NCBI GenBank assembly: GCA_046350055.1
Contig: JAXMBC010000001.1
Coordinates: 2,542,001-2,606,000 of the forward strand
Direction: 5' to 3'
Source of the DNA: JAEUIE01 sp046350055
Lineage (GTDB): Bacteria > Planctomycetota > Planctomycetia > Gemmatales > HRBIN36
DNA length: 64,000 bases
Shown here piece after piece: positions 16,926 through 25,438 of this stretch (position 1 is the stretch's first letter; every line of letters begins with the position of its first letter). The notes beneath the pieces are model-generated. The model searched no databases. It worked only from the letters and a program-made list of their open reading frames with translations, and had not been told where the DNA came from. Position numbers and translations under genes: made by a program.

Positions 16926-18407
16926 ATGACTGCAGTTGCTGATGCCCCCAAGGCCAAAGCGCGTCCTACGGTACATCTGCCTCAGCGCAAGTTGCTGATT
17001 GATGGCAAGTTTCACGATTCGCTTTCGGGCAAGAGCTTTGCCACGGTCAACCCGGCGACCGAAGAGAAGATTGCCGAAGTGCCCTACGCCGGCAAGGAAG
17101 ATGTGGACATTGCGGTGAAAGCAGCAACCCATGCTTTCTACGAAGGTGCCTGGCCGAAAATGGATGCCCGTGATCGGGGTCGCCTTCTTTACAAGCTTGC
17201 TGATCTCATTGAGAGCAGGATCGACGAACTGGCTGCACTCGAATCGCTGGACAATGGCAAACCAATCCGTGAATCCCGTAATGCCGATCTGCCTCTAGTG
17301 ATCGATTGCCTGCGCTACTACGCCGGCTGGGCAGACAAGATTCAGGGCGAAGTCATCCCCGTGCGGGGTAAGTTCCACTGCTACACCAAGCGTGAACCCG
17401 TGGGCGTCGTCGGGCAGATCATCCCCTGGAACTTCCCGATGCTGATGGTGGCATGGAAGTGGGGTCCTGCCCTGGCTGCTGGTAACACCATAGTCATGAA
17501 GCCTGCCGAGCAGACGCCGCTGAGCTGTCTGCGGATGGGTGAACTGGCGATGGAAGCAGGCTTCCCGCCCGGCGTCATTAACATCCTGACCGGGTACGGC
17601 GATACCGGCGCTGCTCTGGTGGCTCATCCAGGTATTGACAAGATCGCCTTCACCGGTGCGACGGACACGGCCAAGATCATCATGAAGGAAGCAGCCCCGA
17701 CGCTGAAGCGTTTGACTTTTGAACTGGGCGGCAAGAGCCCGAACATCGTCTTCGCTGATGCCAACCTGACCGAAGCAGCAGCGGGTGCGTTCCTGGGCAT
17801 CTACCTGAACCAGGGGCAATGTTGCTGTGCAGGCAGCAGGCTCTTTGTCGAAGAGAAGGCTCACGACATGGTAGTCGATGTGCTGCAGAAGAAAGCTGCG
17901 GCACATCGTGTGGGTGATCCCTTTGACATTTCCACCGAGCAAGGCCCGCAGATCGACAAGGATCAGTTCAACAAGATCATGCACTACATCGATGCTGGCA
18001 AGAAGCAGGGTGCTACCTGCCTGTCAGGCGGCGAACGTCAGGGTGACAAGGGCTTCTTCATCAAGCCGACCATCTTCACCGATGCCAAAGACGACATGGA
18101 TATCATGAAAGATGAAATCTTTGGCCCGGTGCTGAGTATCACCAAGTTCAAGGACATCAGTGAAGTCATCAAGCGTGCCAATGCCACCAACTATGGCCTG
18201 GCGGCTGCGGTGTGGACGCAGGACATCAACAAAGCTCACCGCATTGCGGATAGCGTCCGCGCTGGCACGGTGTGGGTGAACTGCTACGATGCCTTCGATG
18301 CCGCCGCCCCGTTCGGTGGATTCAAGCAAAGCGGCCAGGGCCGCGAGCTGGGAGCTAAGGGGCTGGATGCGTATACGGAGACGAAGACGGTGGTGATTAA
18401 GTTGTAG
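16926..18407 (+). CDS. Aldehyde dehydrogenase (NAD(P)+-dependent)
   Basis: Oxidises an aldehyde to an acid, cytoplasmic, 493 residues (typical length). Start MTAVADAPK at 16926, 8 bp after a GAGGAG ribosome site; an in-frame ATG at 16908 would add six residues. Typical motifs: nucleotide-binding TGATDTAK, general-base Glu in FELGGKSPN, catalytic Cys in GQCCCAGSR, and FGPV plus the KQSG C-terminal motif. It resembles the betaine/aldehyde dehydrogenase branch; substrate unknown. An inverted repeat follows at 18420-18448. Upstream 16777-16925 is a divergent promoter region with no gene. Confidence 0.93.
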   Translation: MTAVADAPKAKARPTVHLPQRKLLIDGKFHDSLSGKSFATVNPATEEKIAEVPYAGKEDVDIAVKAATHAFYEGAWPKMDARDRGRLLYKLADLIESRIDELAALESLDNGKPIRESRNADLPLVIDCLRYYAGWADKIQGEVIPVRGKFHCYTKREPVGVVGQIIPWNFPMLMVAWKWGPALAAGNTIVMKPAEQTPLSCLRMGELAMEAGFPPGVINILTGYGDTGAALVAHPGIDKIAFTGATDTAKIIMKEAAPTLKRLTFELGGKSPNIVFADANLTEAAAGAFLGIYLNQGQCCCAGSRLFVEEKAHDMVVDVLQKKAAAHRVGDPFDISTEQGPQIDKDQFNKIMHYIDAGKKQGATCLSGGERQGDKGFFIKPTIFTDAKDDMDIMKDEIFGPVLSITKFKDISEVIKRANATNYGLAAAVWTQDINKAHRIADSVRAGTVWVNCYDAFDAAAPFGGFKQSGQGRELGAKGLDAYTETKTVVIKL

Positions 18408-18419
18408 CGAGGGTTACCA

Positions 18420-18448
18420 AGAGCCTACGGTTTTAACCCGTAGGCTCT
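18420..18448 (+). terminator. Hairpin after the aldehyde dehydrogenase gene
   Basis: AGAGCCTACGG (18420-18430) and CCGTAGGCTCT (18438-18448) form an 11-bp perfect stem with a 7-nt loop, 13 bp after the stop. Downstream sequence is GATTTGC, so the T-run is weak; probable terminator. Confidence 0.6.
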
Positions 18449-18472
18449 GATTTGCATTCAAGGCAGTATGTC

Positions 18473-18862
18473 GTGCGAATTACTCTCCATCAAGTATCAA
18501 AGGGTAGTGAAGCAGGTCGCTATGATCTCGGTGTCACCTTTAACAATGAACCTGTAAAGTGCTATGCCGCGTTCTGCGACAACAGCGATCCACTTTTTTC
18601 GATATGCAACGTGGATCATGAACTGTTCATTAACCTCTCTGAATGGTCCGTTCTTCGGTACGGTAACTGTGCTATCTATCAGATGGAGTTGCAGGGCATT
18701 CTTGGTGCAGTACATAAAGGTGAGCCCATACCGCCTCTGCCTATCGAATTGGGAACCACTTCGTTTGGCCTGAAGCGGCCTGGATTACTTCAAATTGCTT
18801 TGAATAAGATCAAACGCAAGCTAATACTTTGGGAGTCGTTCCTTAGCAATACACGACGATGA
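18473..18862 (+). CDS. Hypothetical protein
   Basis: 129 residues from the GTG start (about 136 from a TTG at 18452). An AAGG lies 9 bp before the GTG. A small soluble protein with strands ITLHQVSKG, YDLGVTFNN and a C-terminal helix ending NKIKRKLILWESFL. No signal or membrane segment, no recognised family. Base composition looks more AT-rich than neighbours. The start is uncertain and the gene could be a recently acquired orphan. Confidence 0.6.
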   Translation: MRITLHQVSKGSEAGRYDLGVTFNNEPVKCYAAFCDNSDPLFSICNVDHELFINLSEWSVLRYGNCAIYQMELQGILGAVHKGEPIPPLPIELGTTSFGLKRPGLLQIALNKIKRKLILWESFLSNTRR

Positions 18863-18942
18863 AGCCGAATGCCACGGATTGCGTTGTAGCTAACTGCGTT
18901 GAGAGCGTAAGATGGTTCAAATTGTTACGAAGTGCAGTAATG

Positions 18943-18984
18943 GTGGCACTTAAGGGGTACCCCCGCCCCATTAAAAGTGGCACT
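18943..18984. repeat. Short direct repeats flanking a palindrome in an intergenic stretch
   Basis: GTGGCACT occurs at 18943-18950 and 18977-18984, in the same orientation. Between them lies the palindrome GGGGTACCCC (18954-18963). The whole 18863-19124 stretch has no convincing gene: a frame on the plus strand at 18859-19128 looks random. The pattern could be a small mobile remnant or a regulatory site, but nothing proves it. Confidence 0.35.
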
Positions 18985-19124
18985 ATCTTGAGGACAGTAG
19001 ATCAAAAAATATGTTGCCAGCCCCACCCCTTGAATCTTTTGCAAAGAAAGCAATCTGACAAATTTCCTCACCTTGACAAACTTCGCTCTACATCGCAGAG
19101 TAGTCGTGCACACAGGAACTTCCC

Positions 19125-19736
19125 ATGACGCGACTTACCGATGCTCTAGCTTGTTTGGCTGATATTCATGCTCATCTGGCCCGGGGCGAAGTGTACCGGG
19201 GGTTGCAAGCCAGGCCGGTGATGGTGAGTGGGTTGCTGGGGTTCACTGCGGCGGTCATGCAGCAGTATTGGCTCCCACACCCTGATCCAATTCTGTTCAC
19301 ATGGTACTGGTTGCTGGCGGCGCTCTGTTGTGCGTCGGTGGGCGTTAGCGGCGCGGTGTTGCACTACATCATGGAAGAGGATCAGGTCGCGCGACGCCGG
19401 GCACGCATTGTCGCTGGGCAGTTTGTACCATGTGTGGTGGTGGGGTGTCTGTTGCCGCTTGCTCTCCTGCCGAGACTAGGAGATTGCGTCGGCCTGCTTC
19501 CGGGATTGTGGTCGTTGCTTTATGCACTGGGTCTCTTTTCCGCACGGCCCTATCTGCCACGGGCTACCGGCTGGGTGGCGTTCTATTTCCTGATTGCCGG
19601 CACGTTGCTTCTCAGCCTTGTGCCTCACGATAGTGTGCCTTCGCCCTGGTCGATTGCTGGCGTCTTTACCATGGGGCAACTCGCACTCGCCTGGGTGCTG
19701 CATCGCAATGAAGCGAGGGAGAACGCCCATGGCTAA
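19125..19736 (+). CDS. Multi-spanning membrane protein of unknown function
   Basis: 203 residues with five or six hydrophobic segments (VMVSGLLGFTAAVMQQYW, FTWYWLLAALCCASVGVSGA, FVPCVVVGCLLPLALLP, LLPGLWSLLYALGLF, WVAFYFLIAGTLLLSLV, FTMGQLALAWVL). No family is recognised. The last 8 bp overlap the start of the winged-helix regulator, implying translational coupling. Such membrane protein plus PadR/HTH_34 regulator pairs are usually a self-regulated membrane module. Confidence 0.82.
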   Translation: MTRLTDALACLADIHAHLARGEVYRGLQARPVMVSGLLGFTAAVMQQYWLPHPDPILFTWYWLLAALCCASVGVSGAVLHYIMEEDQVARRRARIVAGQFVPCVVVGCLLPLALLPRLGDCVGLLPGLWSLLYALGLFSARPYLPRATGWVAFYFLIAGTLLLSLVPHDSVPSPWSIAGVFTMGQLALAWVLHRNEARENAHG

Positions 19737-20130
19737 GTCAGTTAACAAGTCGACCGAGCCGGGCCGCTTTGCTTATGATGGCCTCGACAAACTGCTGCAC
19801 GAGCGGGCGAGACTTTCCATTATGACATCGCTGATGACGCAGCCTCACGGGTTGCTCTTCAACGAACTCAAGTCGTGTTGTGCCTTGACTGATGGCAACC
19901 TCAATCGTCATCTCGATGCCCTGTTCAAGGCAGGGTACATTGAAGTGTGGAAGAAGCAGGAAAGCGTTCGATCTCAGACACTCTTTCGAGTGACAGCTGT
20001 TGGTCGCAAAGGATATCTGGCATATCTGCAGGAACTGGAACGACTGGTCAAGGATGCCTTGCCGGTGAAAGAGCAGCGGGCCAGTCAGCCTCAATCACTA
20101 CCCGGCTGGGAACTGGGTTGGCGTGGCTAA
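19729..20130 (+). CDS. Winged-helix transcriptional regulator (HTH_34/MarR-like)
   Basis: 133-residue DNA-binding protein. Starts MAKSVNKSTEPGRFA at 19729 (a longer frame starts at 19594 but lies inside the membrane-protein gene). The recognition helix region is FNELKSCCALTDGNLNRHLD, followed by wing residues SVRSQTLFRVTAVG. This is the domain found in small regulators with a single wing. It overlaps the preceding membrane protein gene (8 bp), and is likely to control that operon. Its stop overlaps the stop of the convergent VWA gene. Confidence 0.88.
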   Translation: MAKSVNKSTEPGRFAYDGLDKLLHERARLSIMTSLMTQPHGLLFNELKSCCALTDGNLNRHLDALFKAGYIEVWKKQESVRSQTLFRVTAVGRKGYLAYLQELERLVKDALPVKEQRASQPQSLPGWELGWRG

Positions 20131-21281
20131 CGTCCACGCAGAACGACATCCTGTCGACTGGCCCATTGGCTGATGTCCAGCCGCTGCAAGGCTGCTGCCA
20201 TCAGGCTCGGGAAAAGATCAGGCGTGCAGGCAAAACAGGGAATGCCCAGGCTGTTCAGTTGTGCTGCCAGTCCTTCATCGTAGGCAGGACTGCCATCATC
20301 ACTGAGCGAAAGAAGCGTGACCACGTTGACGCCACGCTGCACCAGTTCAGCTGCCTGTCGCAGCAATTGACTACGGTCACCACCTTCAAACAGATCGCTG
20401 ATAAGTACCAGAACGGTATTCAAGGGACGGGTGATCTGCTGCTGGCAGTAGGTGATGGCTCGGGCGATATCGGTGCCGCCGCCGAGTTGGGTGCCGAACA
20501 GCACATCGACAGGATCAGAAAGCATATCGGTGAGATCGACAACAGAGGTATCGAACACAACCAGTTGTGTCTTCACCGCAGGTATGGATGCCAGCACCGC
20601 TGCAAAGATGCTGGAATAGACCACGGAAGCAGCCATCGAGCCACTCTGATCAACACACAAGACGATGTCGTACAGTGACGATTGTCGCCGGCCATAGCCT
20701 ACCACTCTGTCGGCAATGAGTTGCTTGGCATCGGGTTGATAGTTCTTGAGATTCTTGCGGATGGTACGATGCCAGTCGATCTCATTGACTTTGGGCCTGC
20801 TGGTGCGGGCAGCCCGACTGATGGTGCCACGAATGGCTTGCAGCATCGGATTGCGCAGGCGACGAAGCAGATCATCTGCTACGTTTTTCACGACTAGCCT
20901 TGCTGTGGCTTTGGTCTTGTTGGGGATGACGTTTTTCAGAGTGAGCAACGTGCTCACGAGGTGCACATCAGGGACAACCGCCTCCAGCGATTCTTTTTCC
21001 AGAAGCATTTTCTGCAGATTGAGCCGTTCCAGAGCATCCTTCTGCATGATGCGGACTACGGAAGCGGGGAAGAACTGGCGGATATCGCCGAGCCAGCGAT
21101 TCACATGAGGCGAGGAACTGCCCAATCCGGCTTTGCGATCAGAATCATAAAGTGCTTCGAGGGTCTTATCGATTTGCTTGTCGTTTTCACTGAGACCGCC
21201 TCCTCCAGCCCCGAAAAGTGGCGCTTCTGCCTGGCTTCCGAGTATCAACCGCCAACGGCGTTGTCGGGCTTCTTCAGTCAT
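20127..21281 (-). CDS. CoxE-like VWA domain protein
   Basis: 384 residues, cytoplasmic. N-terminal ~190 residues are helical; the C-terminal VWA domain has the MIDAS motif DQSGSM and the loops TQLGGGTDIARAI and VLISDLFEGGD. Such proteins usually work with a MoxR ATPase as a metal-chelatase-like chaperone. None lies next to this gene; the only MoxR in the window is at 46642-47706. The stop codon overlaps the convergent regulator (shared CTAA). Function unknown. Confidence 0.88.
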   Translation of the reverse strand: MTEEARQRRWRLILGSQAEAPLFGAGGGGLSENDKQIDKTLEALYDSDRKAGLGSSSPHVNRWLGDIRQFFPASVVRIMQKDALERLNLQKMLLEKESLEAVVPDVHLVSTLLTLKNVIPNKTKATARLVVKNVADDLLRRLRNPMLQAIRGTISRAARTSRPKVNEIDWHRTIRKNLKNYQPDAKQLIADRVVGYGRRQSSLYDIVLCVDQSGSMAASVVYSSIFAAVLASIPAVKTQLVVFDTSVVDLTDMLSDPVDVLFGTQLGGGTDIARAITYCQQQITRPLNTVLVLISDLFEGGDRSQLLRQAAELVQRGVNVVTLLSLSDDGSPAYDEGLAAQLNSLGIPCFACTPDLFPSLMAAALQRLDISQWASRQDVVLRGR

Positions 21282-21360
21282 GGCAATAGTATATCAGTTG
21301 TATCTTCCCTGTTTGCCTGCTGTCATTATTGCATGATATTGCTAAACTTTTAGAACAACG

Positions 21361-22968
21361 TTGGAGGACGACGGCGGAGCCCGAGGCTGCAGGTGCAGTA
21401 ACTCACTCAGCAGGCGTAGCCTCCTGCGTGCTGGAAGCACACTGCTCATGGGCCTGCTTCGGTTCCATATTCCGCAAGGTTTGAGTGAGGCTGCCCGCCA
21501 AGGGTTGTCGCATGGCCATATCGCTGCATTGCCCGATTTCATGCCATGGCCTACACATTGCAGCTTTGACAACAACTTTTATGTTGTTGAAAAAGAACCT
21601 GTAGAAAGCGGATCGCTTTACGTCCCCTGGCCGGTACATATCAAGTCTGCCAAACCAGCATGGCTTGCAGGACAGGAACGGTGCCTGGTGACGGGTACTG
21701 CAACACTGGGTGAACGCACAGAACCGTATCATCTGCTCACCGAACTGGCTCGAGGGAAGGTCAACCAGGTACGCAATCAGGCAGCTGACTGGCAAGGACT
21801 TGGGTTGAATCTGCCACCTTCGATTGTTGAATCACTGAGGCAGAGTAGCTTGTCCTTTGCTCGCACAGTTTGCCAGCCGAATTCCCAGGCTGAGGCGGAT
21901 CGGCTTGGTGCCGAGGCTTTGCTGGCTGGCATCGAAACCGGCGAAGCATTGATTGATGCCTACCTGGAACAGGTCATTGAGACTCGCAAGGGCGCCCAGG
22001 GCAAGATGCCATTTTACCTGAGTTGCGGTCTGGAGACGGTACCCACCGGAGCAGCAGAGGAGCAGTTTCTCGCTACGTTCAATTCGGTGCGAATTCCATT
22101 CAACTGGCGGCTGATCGAGCCTCGGGAAGCGACGTACCAGTGGGACAGGTACGATGCACTGGTCGCCTGGGCCAAACAGAACAAGCTGCAGATCGAAGGC
22201 GGTCCGGTCGTCGATCTTTCTCCCAGTCGGCTGCCTGCCTGGCTTGATCAAAACAAAGGTGATGCACAGAGTCTGGCTAATCTCTTTCTCGATTACCTCG
22301 AAGCCTGTCTGATCCGGTACAAGAGCGAGATTGCGTTCTGGACGCTCTGTGCCAACGCTCACGACACGACGCAGCTGGCACTTGATGATGAAGACCAGAT
22401 CTGGCTGAATGCCCAACTGGTGGCGGCGGCGAAGCAGATTCATCCTGACGGTCGCTTCTGCATTTCACTTTCACAACCCTGGGCCGAGCATTTGGCACAA
22501 GGCGACCGTATGTATTCGGCCTTTGTGTTCTGCGACGCGCTGCTTCGCAGCAGGGTGGAACTGACAGCGATCAATCTCGAGTGCTATGTTGGCTGGTCAA
22601 AGCGTGGCAGCAGGCTTCGCGATTTCGTTGAAGTTTCGCGAATGCTTGATCTCTACGCTCTCTTTGGCATACCCTTGACACTCTACCTCAGCATGCCTTC
22701 CGGCAGCGAGAGCGATGTCAATGAAAGCGGTCATGCCACCGAGACGGATGGTAACCAGTGGTCACCGGATTTCCAGGCACAGTGGGCGACACGCATGCTC
22801 GCGCTGGCAGCATGCAAGCCATATTCCCTAAGCGTTTCATGGTCTCACTGGTCGGATGCGGGCGAACAGGTGTTTCCGCTCGGTGGTGCTGTGAACGAAG
22901 CTGGCATTCCCAAGCCAGTACTGAAAGCACTTCAGGATTTCAGGCAGGAACACTTCCGTACGCCATAA
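21361..22968 (+). CDS. Exported GH10-fold protein without catalytic glutamates
   Basis: 535 residues from a TTG start. A Tat-like motif (SRRSLLRAGSTLLMG) near the N terminus suggests export. The rest is a TIM barrel resembling GH10 endo-xylanases (FNSVRIPFNWRLIEPREATY). The two catalytic motifs are altered: the acid/base W-D-x-x-N-E is WTLCANA (Asn replaces Glu), and the nucleophile T-E is TLYLSMPSG (Leu replaces Glu). It is therefore probably a binding or scaffold pseudo-enzyme. Downstream genes follow closely (27 bp), suggesting an operon. The start is uncertain; an internal ATG at 21448 would remove the signal. Confidence 0.72.
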   Translation: MEDDGGARGCRCSNSLSRRSLLRAGSTLLMGLLRFHIPQGLSEAARQGLSHGHIAALPDFMPWPTHCSFDNNFYVVEKEPVESGSLYVPWPVHIKSAKPAWLAGQERCLVTGTATLGERTEPYHLLTELARGKVNQVRNQAADWQGLGLNLPPSIVESLRQSSLSFARTVCQPNSQAEADRLGAEALLAGIETGEALIDAYLEQVIETRKGAQGKMPFYLSCGLETVPTGAAEEQFLATFNSVRIPFNWRLIEPREATYQWDRYDALVAWAKQNKLQIEGGPVVDLSPSRLPAWLDQNKGDAQSLANLFLDYLEACLIRYKSEIAFWTLCANAHDTTQLALDDEDQIWLNAQLVAAAKQIHPDGRFCISLSQPWAEHLAQGDRMYSAFVFCDALLRSRVELTAINLECYVGWSKRGSRLRDFVEVSRMLDLYALFGIPLTLYLSMPSGSESDVNESGHATETDGNQWSPDFQAQWATRMLALAACKPYSLSVSWSHWSDAGEQVFPLGGAVNEAGIPKPVLKALQDFRQEHFRTP

Positions 22969-22995
22969 GTAAGAAGTGATCGAACTCGGTGCCTC

Positions 22996-24147
22996 ATGTC
23001 CAAGCGTCTCCTGGTTCTCTCCGCTTCTGTAGGCGCAGGGCATCTTCGTGCTGCACAAGCTGTAGAACAGGCCCTGCGTGAAGTCGATCCTTCTGCTACT
23101 GTTGAAAACCACGACATTCTGCAATTTACCAATGCAGCCTTTCGTCGGATCTATGCCCAGTTTTATCTCGATCTGGTCAACAAAGCTCCGCATGTGCTGG
23201 GATACTTCTACGATCTCCTGGACAAACCGGTCAAACAACGGCAACTCAGCGAGCAACTTCGTCGATTGATACAGGACCTGAACCTGCGCAAGTTCGTCTC
23301 TTTTCTGAAAGAGAAACCCTGGGATCTGGTGGTAAACACGCACTTCCTGCCAGCCGAGATCATCGCCATACTGCGGCGTAAGAAAAAGCTGAATCAGCCT
23401 CAGTTCACCGTCAGCACCGATTTTGAAACGCATCGGCTCTGGGTGAATCAGCCTTGCGACCGATACTTTACTGCAACCGAAGAGGGTGCCGTCAATCTTG
23501 CTGCGTGGGGCATCCCGGCAGAGGATATTGTCACCACAGGGATCCCCATTCATCCCGATTTCAGCCGCTTGCTTACCAGGGAGGAAGCTCGTGCCAGACA
23601 CGGCATTCCGGGTGACAGGCCTGTGATTCTGCAACTCGCTGGGGGGTTCGGCGTCGGCCCGATTGAAGAACTGTTCGACGCTGTTCTTGCCTGTGAACTG
23701 CCTCTTGATTGTATCATCGTGACGGGCAAGAACGAAAAGCTGAGGCAAAAGCTGGCCAAGCGGAACAAGCATCCGCGACATCGAGTGCAAGTACTTGGTT
23801 TCACCAGGGAAATGCATGAACTTCTGGTCGCTGCTGATGCCGTGATCACCAAGCCTGGTGGGCTGACAACGTCAGAAGCACTTGCTTGCGGTACGCCACT
23901 TGTGGTCGTCAACCCGATCCCCGGGCAGGAGAGTCGCAACAGTGATTTTCTGCTGGAGAACGGTGCTGCGATAAAGGTCAACAACCTGGCGACCTTGACT
24001 TACAAACTGTCACGGTTGCTGCACGACCCGGTCAGGCTGGCGAACATGCGGGAACGAGCGAGGTCGCTGGGTAAGCCACAGGCTGCCTTTGTCATAACCC
24101 GGCAGGCGTTGGATTACGTTTCAGAAACTCGTTCACCGCACCAATGA
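22996..24147 (+). CDS. MGDG-synthase/MurG-type glycosyltransferase (GT28)
   Basis: 383 residues. Transfers a sugar from a UDP donor to a lipid acceptor, as in monogalactosyldiacylglycerol synthase and UgtP. The N-terminal acceptor domain starts LLVLSASVGAGHLRAAQAV; the C-terminal GT-B domain has the donor-binding ITKPGGLTTSEALACGTP and NPIPGQES motifs. No signal peptide, so peripheral inner-membrane. It lies between a GH10-fold protein and a PLP enzyme; all may act on an envelope glycolipid or polysaccharide. Exact sugar and acceptor unknown. Confidence 0.88.
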   Translation: MSKRLLVLSASVGAGHLRAAQAVEQALREVDPSATVENHDILQFTNAAFRRIYAQFYLDLVNKAPHVLGYFYDLLDKPVKQRQLSEQLRRLIQDLNLRKFVSFLKEKPWDLVVNTHFLPAEIIAILRRKKKLNQPQFTVSTDFETHRLWVNQPCDRYFTATEEGAVNLAAWGIPAEDIVTTGIPIHPDFSRLLTREEARARHGIPGDRPVILQLAGGFGVGPIEELFDAVLACELPLDCIIVTGKNEKLRQKLAKRNKHPRHRVQVLGFTREMHELLVAADAVITKPGGLTTSEALACGTPLVVVNPIPGQESRNSDFLLENGAAIKVNNLATLTYKLSRLLHDPVRLANMRERARSLGKPQAAFVITRQALDYVSETRSPHQ

Positions 24148-24172
24148 ATTGTCCACGAATCACGAGGTAGTT

Positions 24173-25369
24173 ATGCCAGACTGGACCGCGATACGCGATA
24201 GCGTCATGAAGCACCCTGAGGTGACATACCTTAATGCCGGGTCCATCAGCATTACACCTAAAGTGGTGTATGAACAGGCGAAGCAACTTCGCGAAGTCAT
24301 GCATGGAAACCCAGTTGATTACGTCTGGCGGACCAGTGGCAAACCCCTCTGGACGGCCCGTTGCCGCCTGGCTCAATACGTGGACTGTACTCCAGAACGG
24401 CTGATCCTGACCCAGAACGTCTCGCAGGCGATCAACTTCATAGCCAGTTCACTCCAGTTACCCGCAGGCTCGGAGATATTAACGACCGATCATGAGTACC
24501 TGGCGATGCGGTGGGCGTGGGACAGGGCTGCACAGAGGATGCAAACACCGATTCGCACAATGCAACTCCCTATTGCTGCCAGTGAGCCAGAGGAAGTAGT
24601 CGCAGCTGTGACACGGGCGTTTACAACTCAAACCAGGCTGCTGTTCATCAGCCATATTCTCTACACCACGGGAATGGTGCTGCCCATTGCTGAGATTTGC
24701 CGGGCGGCTCGCGAACGAGGTATCCTGACTGTGGTGGACGGTGCCCATGGACCAGGAATGATTCCGCTTCACATGGAAGCCATTGGTGCGGACTTTTACG
24801 CTACAAACCTGCATAAGTGGTTCATGGCTCCCAACGGGGCAGGGTACCTCTACGTGCGTCCCGGTCTGGAGGATCGTATCCAACCCTGGCAGGTCAGCTG
24901 GGGCTACAAATACGATCAGAGCAAGGCACATCTACAGGGTGACTATGGCTGCACCTACTGGCAACGCTCTTATGAGTTTGAAGGTACCCGCGATATTACT
25001 CCCTGGCTCACGCTGGGTACCGGTTGTGACTTCCTCGACAGCATTGGCCAACAGGTGATTCAGGCCCGTCATACGGAGTTGAGCAACCTGGCACGCGCGC
25101 AGTTTGATGGGCTGGAAGGATTGCAACTGGTCACCCCGAATCACCCTGCATTGCGAGGCGGGTTGACTGCGTTTCGCATGCCTAGGCACATTGATGGTGA
25201 CCGAGCCCGGCAGCATCTCTGGGAAAAGCACCGCATTGAAATCAATATGGTGCCTCACCTGGATGGGCCGTACTTCCGCGTATCGACGCACATCTACAAT
25301 TCAGAGGCAGAAATTAAGAAGCTGGCGAGTCTGATTCCGGAGGCGTTTGCTCTGGCACACAAGAGTTGA
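24173..25369 (+). CDS. Class V aminotransferase-like PLP enzyme
   Basis: 398 residues, fold type I. Start MPDWTAIRDSVM at 24173 has a GAGG ribosome site 7 bp upstream; a TTG at 24149 is in frame too. PLP-binding motifs: VVDGAHGPG (Asp), NLHKWFMAPNGAG (Schiff-base lysine), and the C-terminal R of TRDI. It resembles isopenicillin N epimerase/cysteine desulfurase-like enzymes without the desulfurase active cysteine loop being evident. Cytoplasmic, substrate unknown. Spacing of 25 bp from the glycosyltransferase suggests co-transcription. Confidence 0.88.
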   Translation: MPDWTAIRDSVMKHPEVTYLNAGSISITPKVVYEQAKQLREVMHGNPVDYVWRTSGKPLWTARCRLAQYVDCTPERLILTQNVSQAINFIASSLQLPAGSEILTTDHEYLAMRWAWDRAAQRMQTPIRTMQLPIAASEPEEVVAAVTRAFTTQTRLLFISHILYTTGMVLPIAEICRAARERGILTVVDGAHGPGMIPLHMEAIGADFYATNLHKWFMAPNGAGYLYVRPGLEDRIQPWQVSWGYKYDQSKAHLQGDYGCTYWQRSYEFEGTRDITPWLTLGTGCDFLDSIGQQVIQARHTELSNLARAQFDGLEGLQLVTPNHPALRGGLTAFRMPRHIDGDRARQHLWEKHRIEINMVPHLDGPYFRVSTHIYNSEAEIKKLASLIPEAFALAHKS

Positions 25370-25438
25370 CAGTCTCGGTGATTGCAGACAGCGAGTTTGT
25401 CGAGTAGAGTAACTGGTAACCTGCCGGAATCCCTCCGT

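Noticed and set aside
18859..19128. 89-residue open frame on the plus strand
   Set aside because: Contains the repeat/palindrome region, random-like composition, no ribosome site, and ends inside the next gene start.
22837..23817. 326-residue open frame on the minus strand
   Set aside because: Antisense of the glycosyltransferase gene; no domain.
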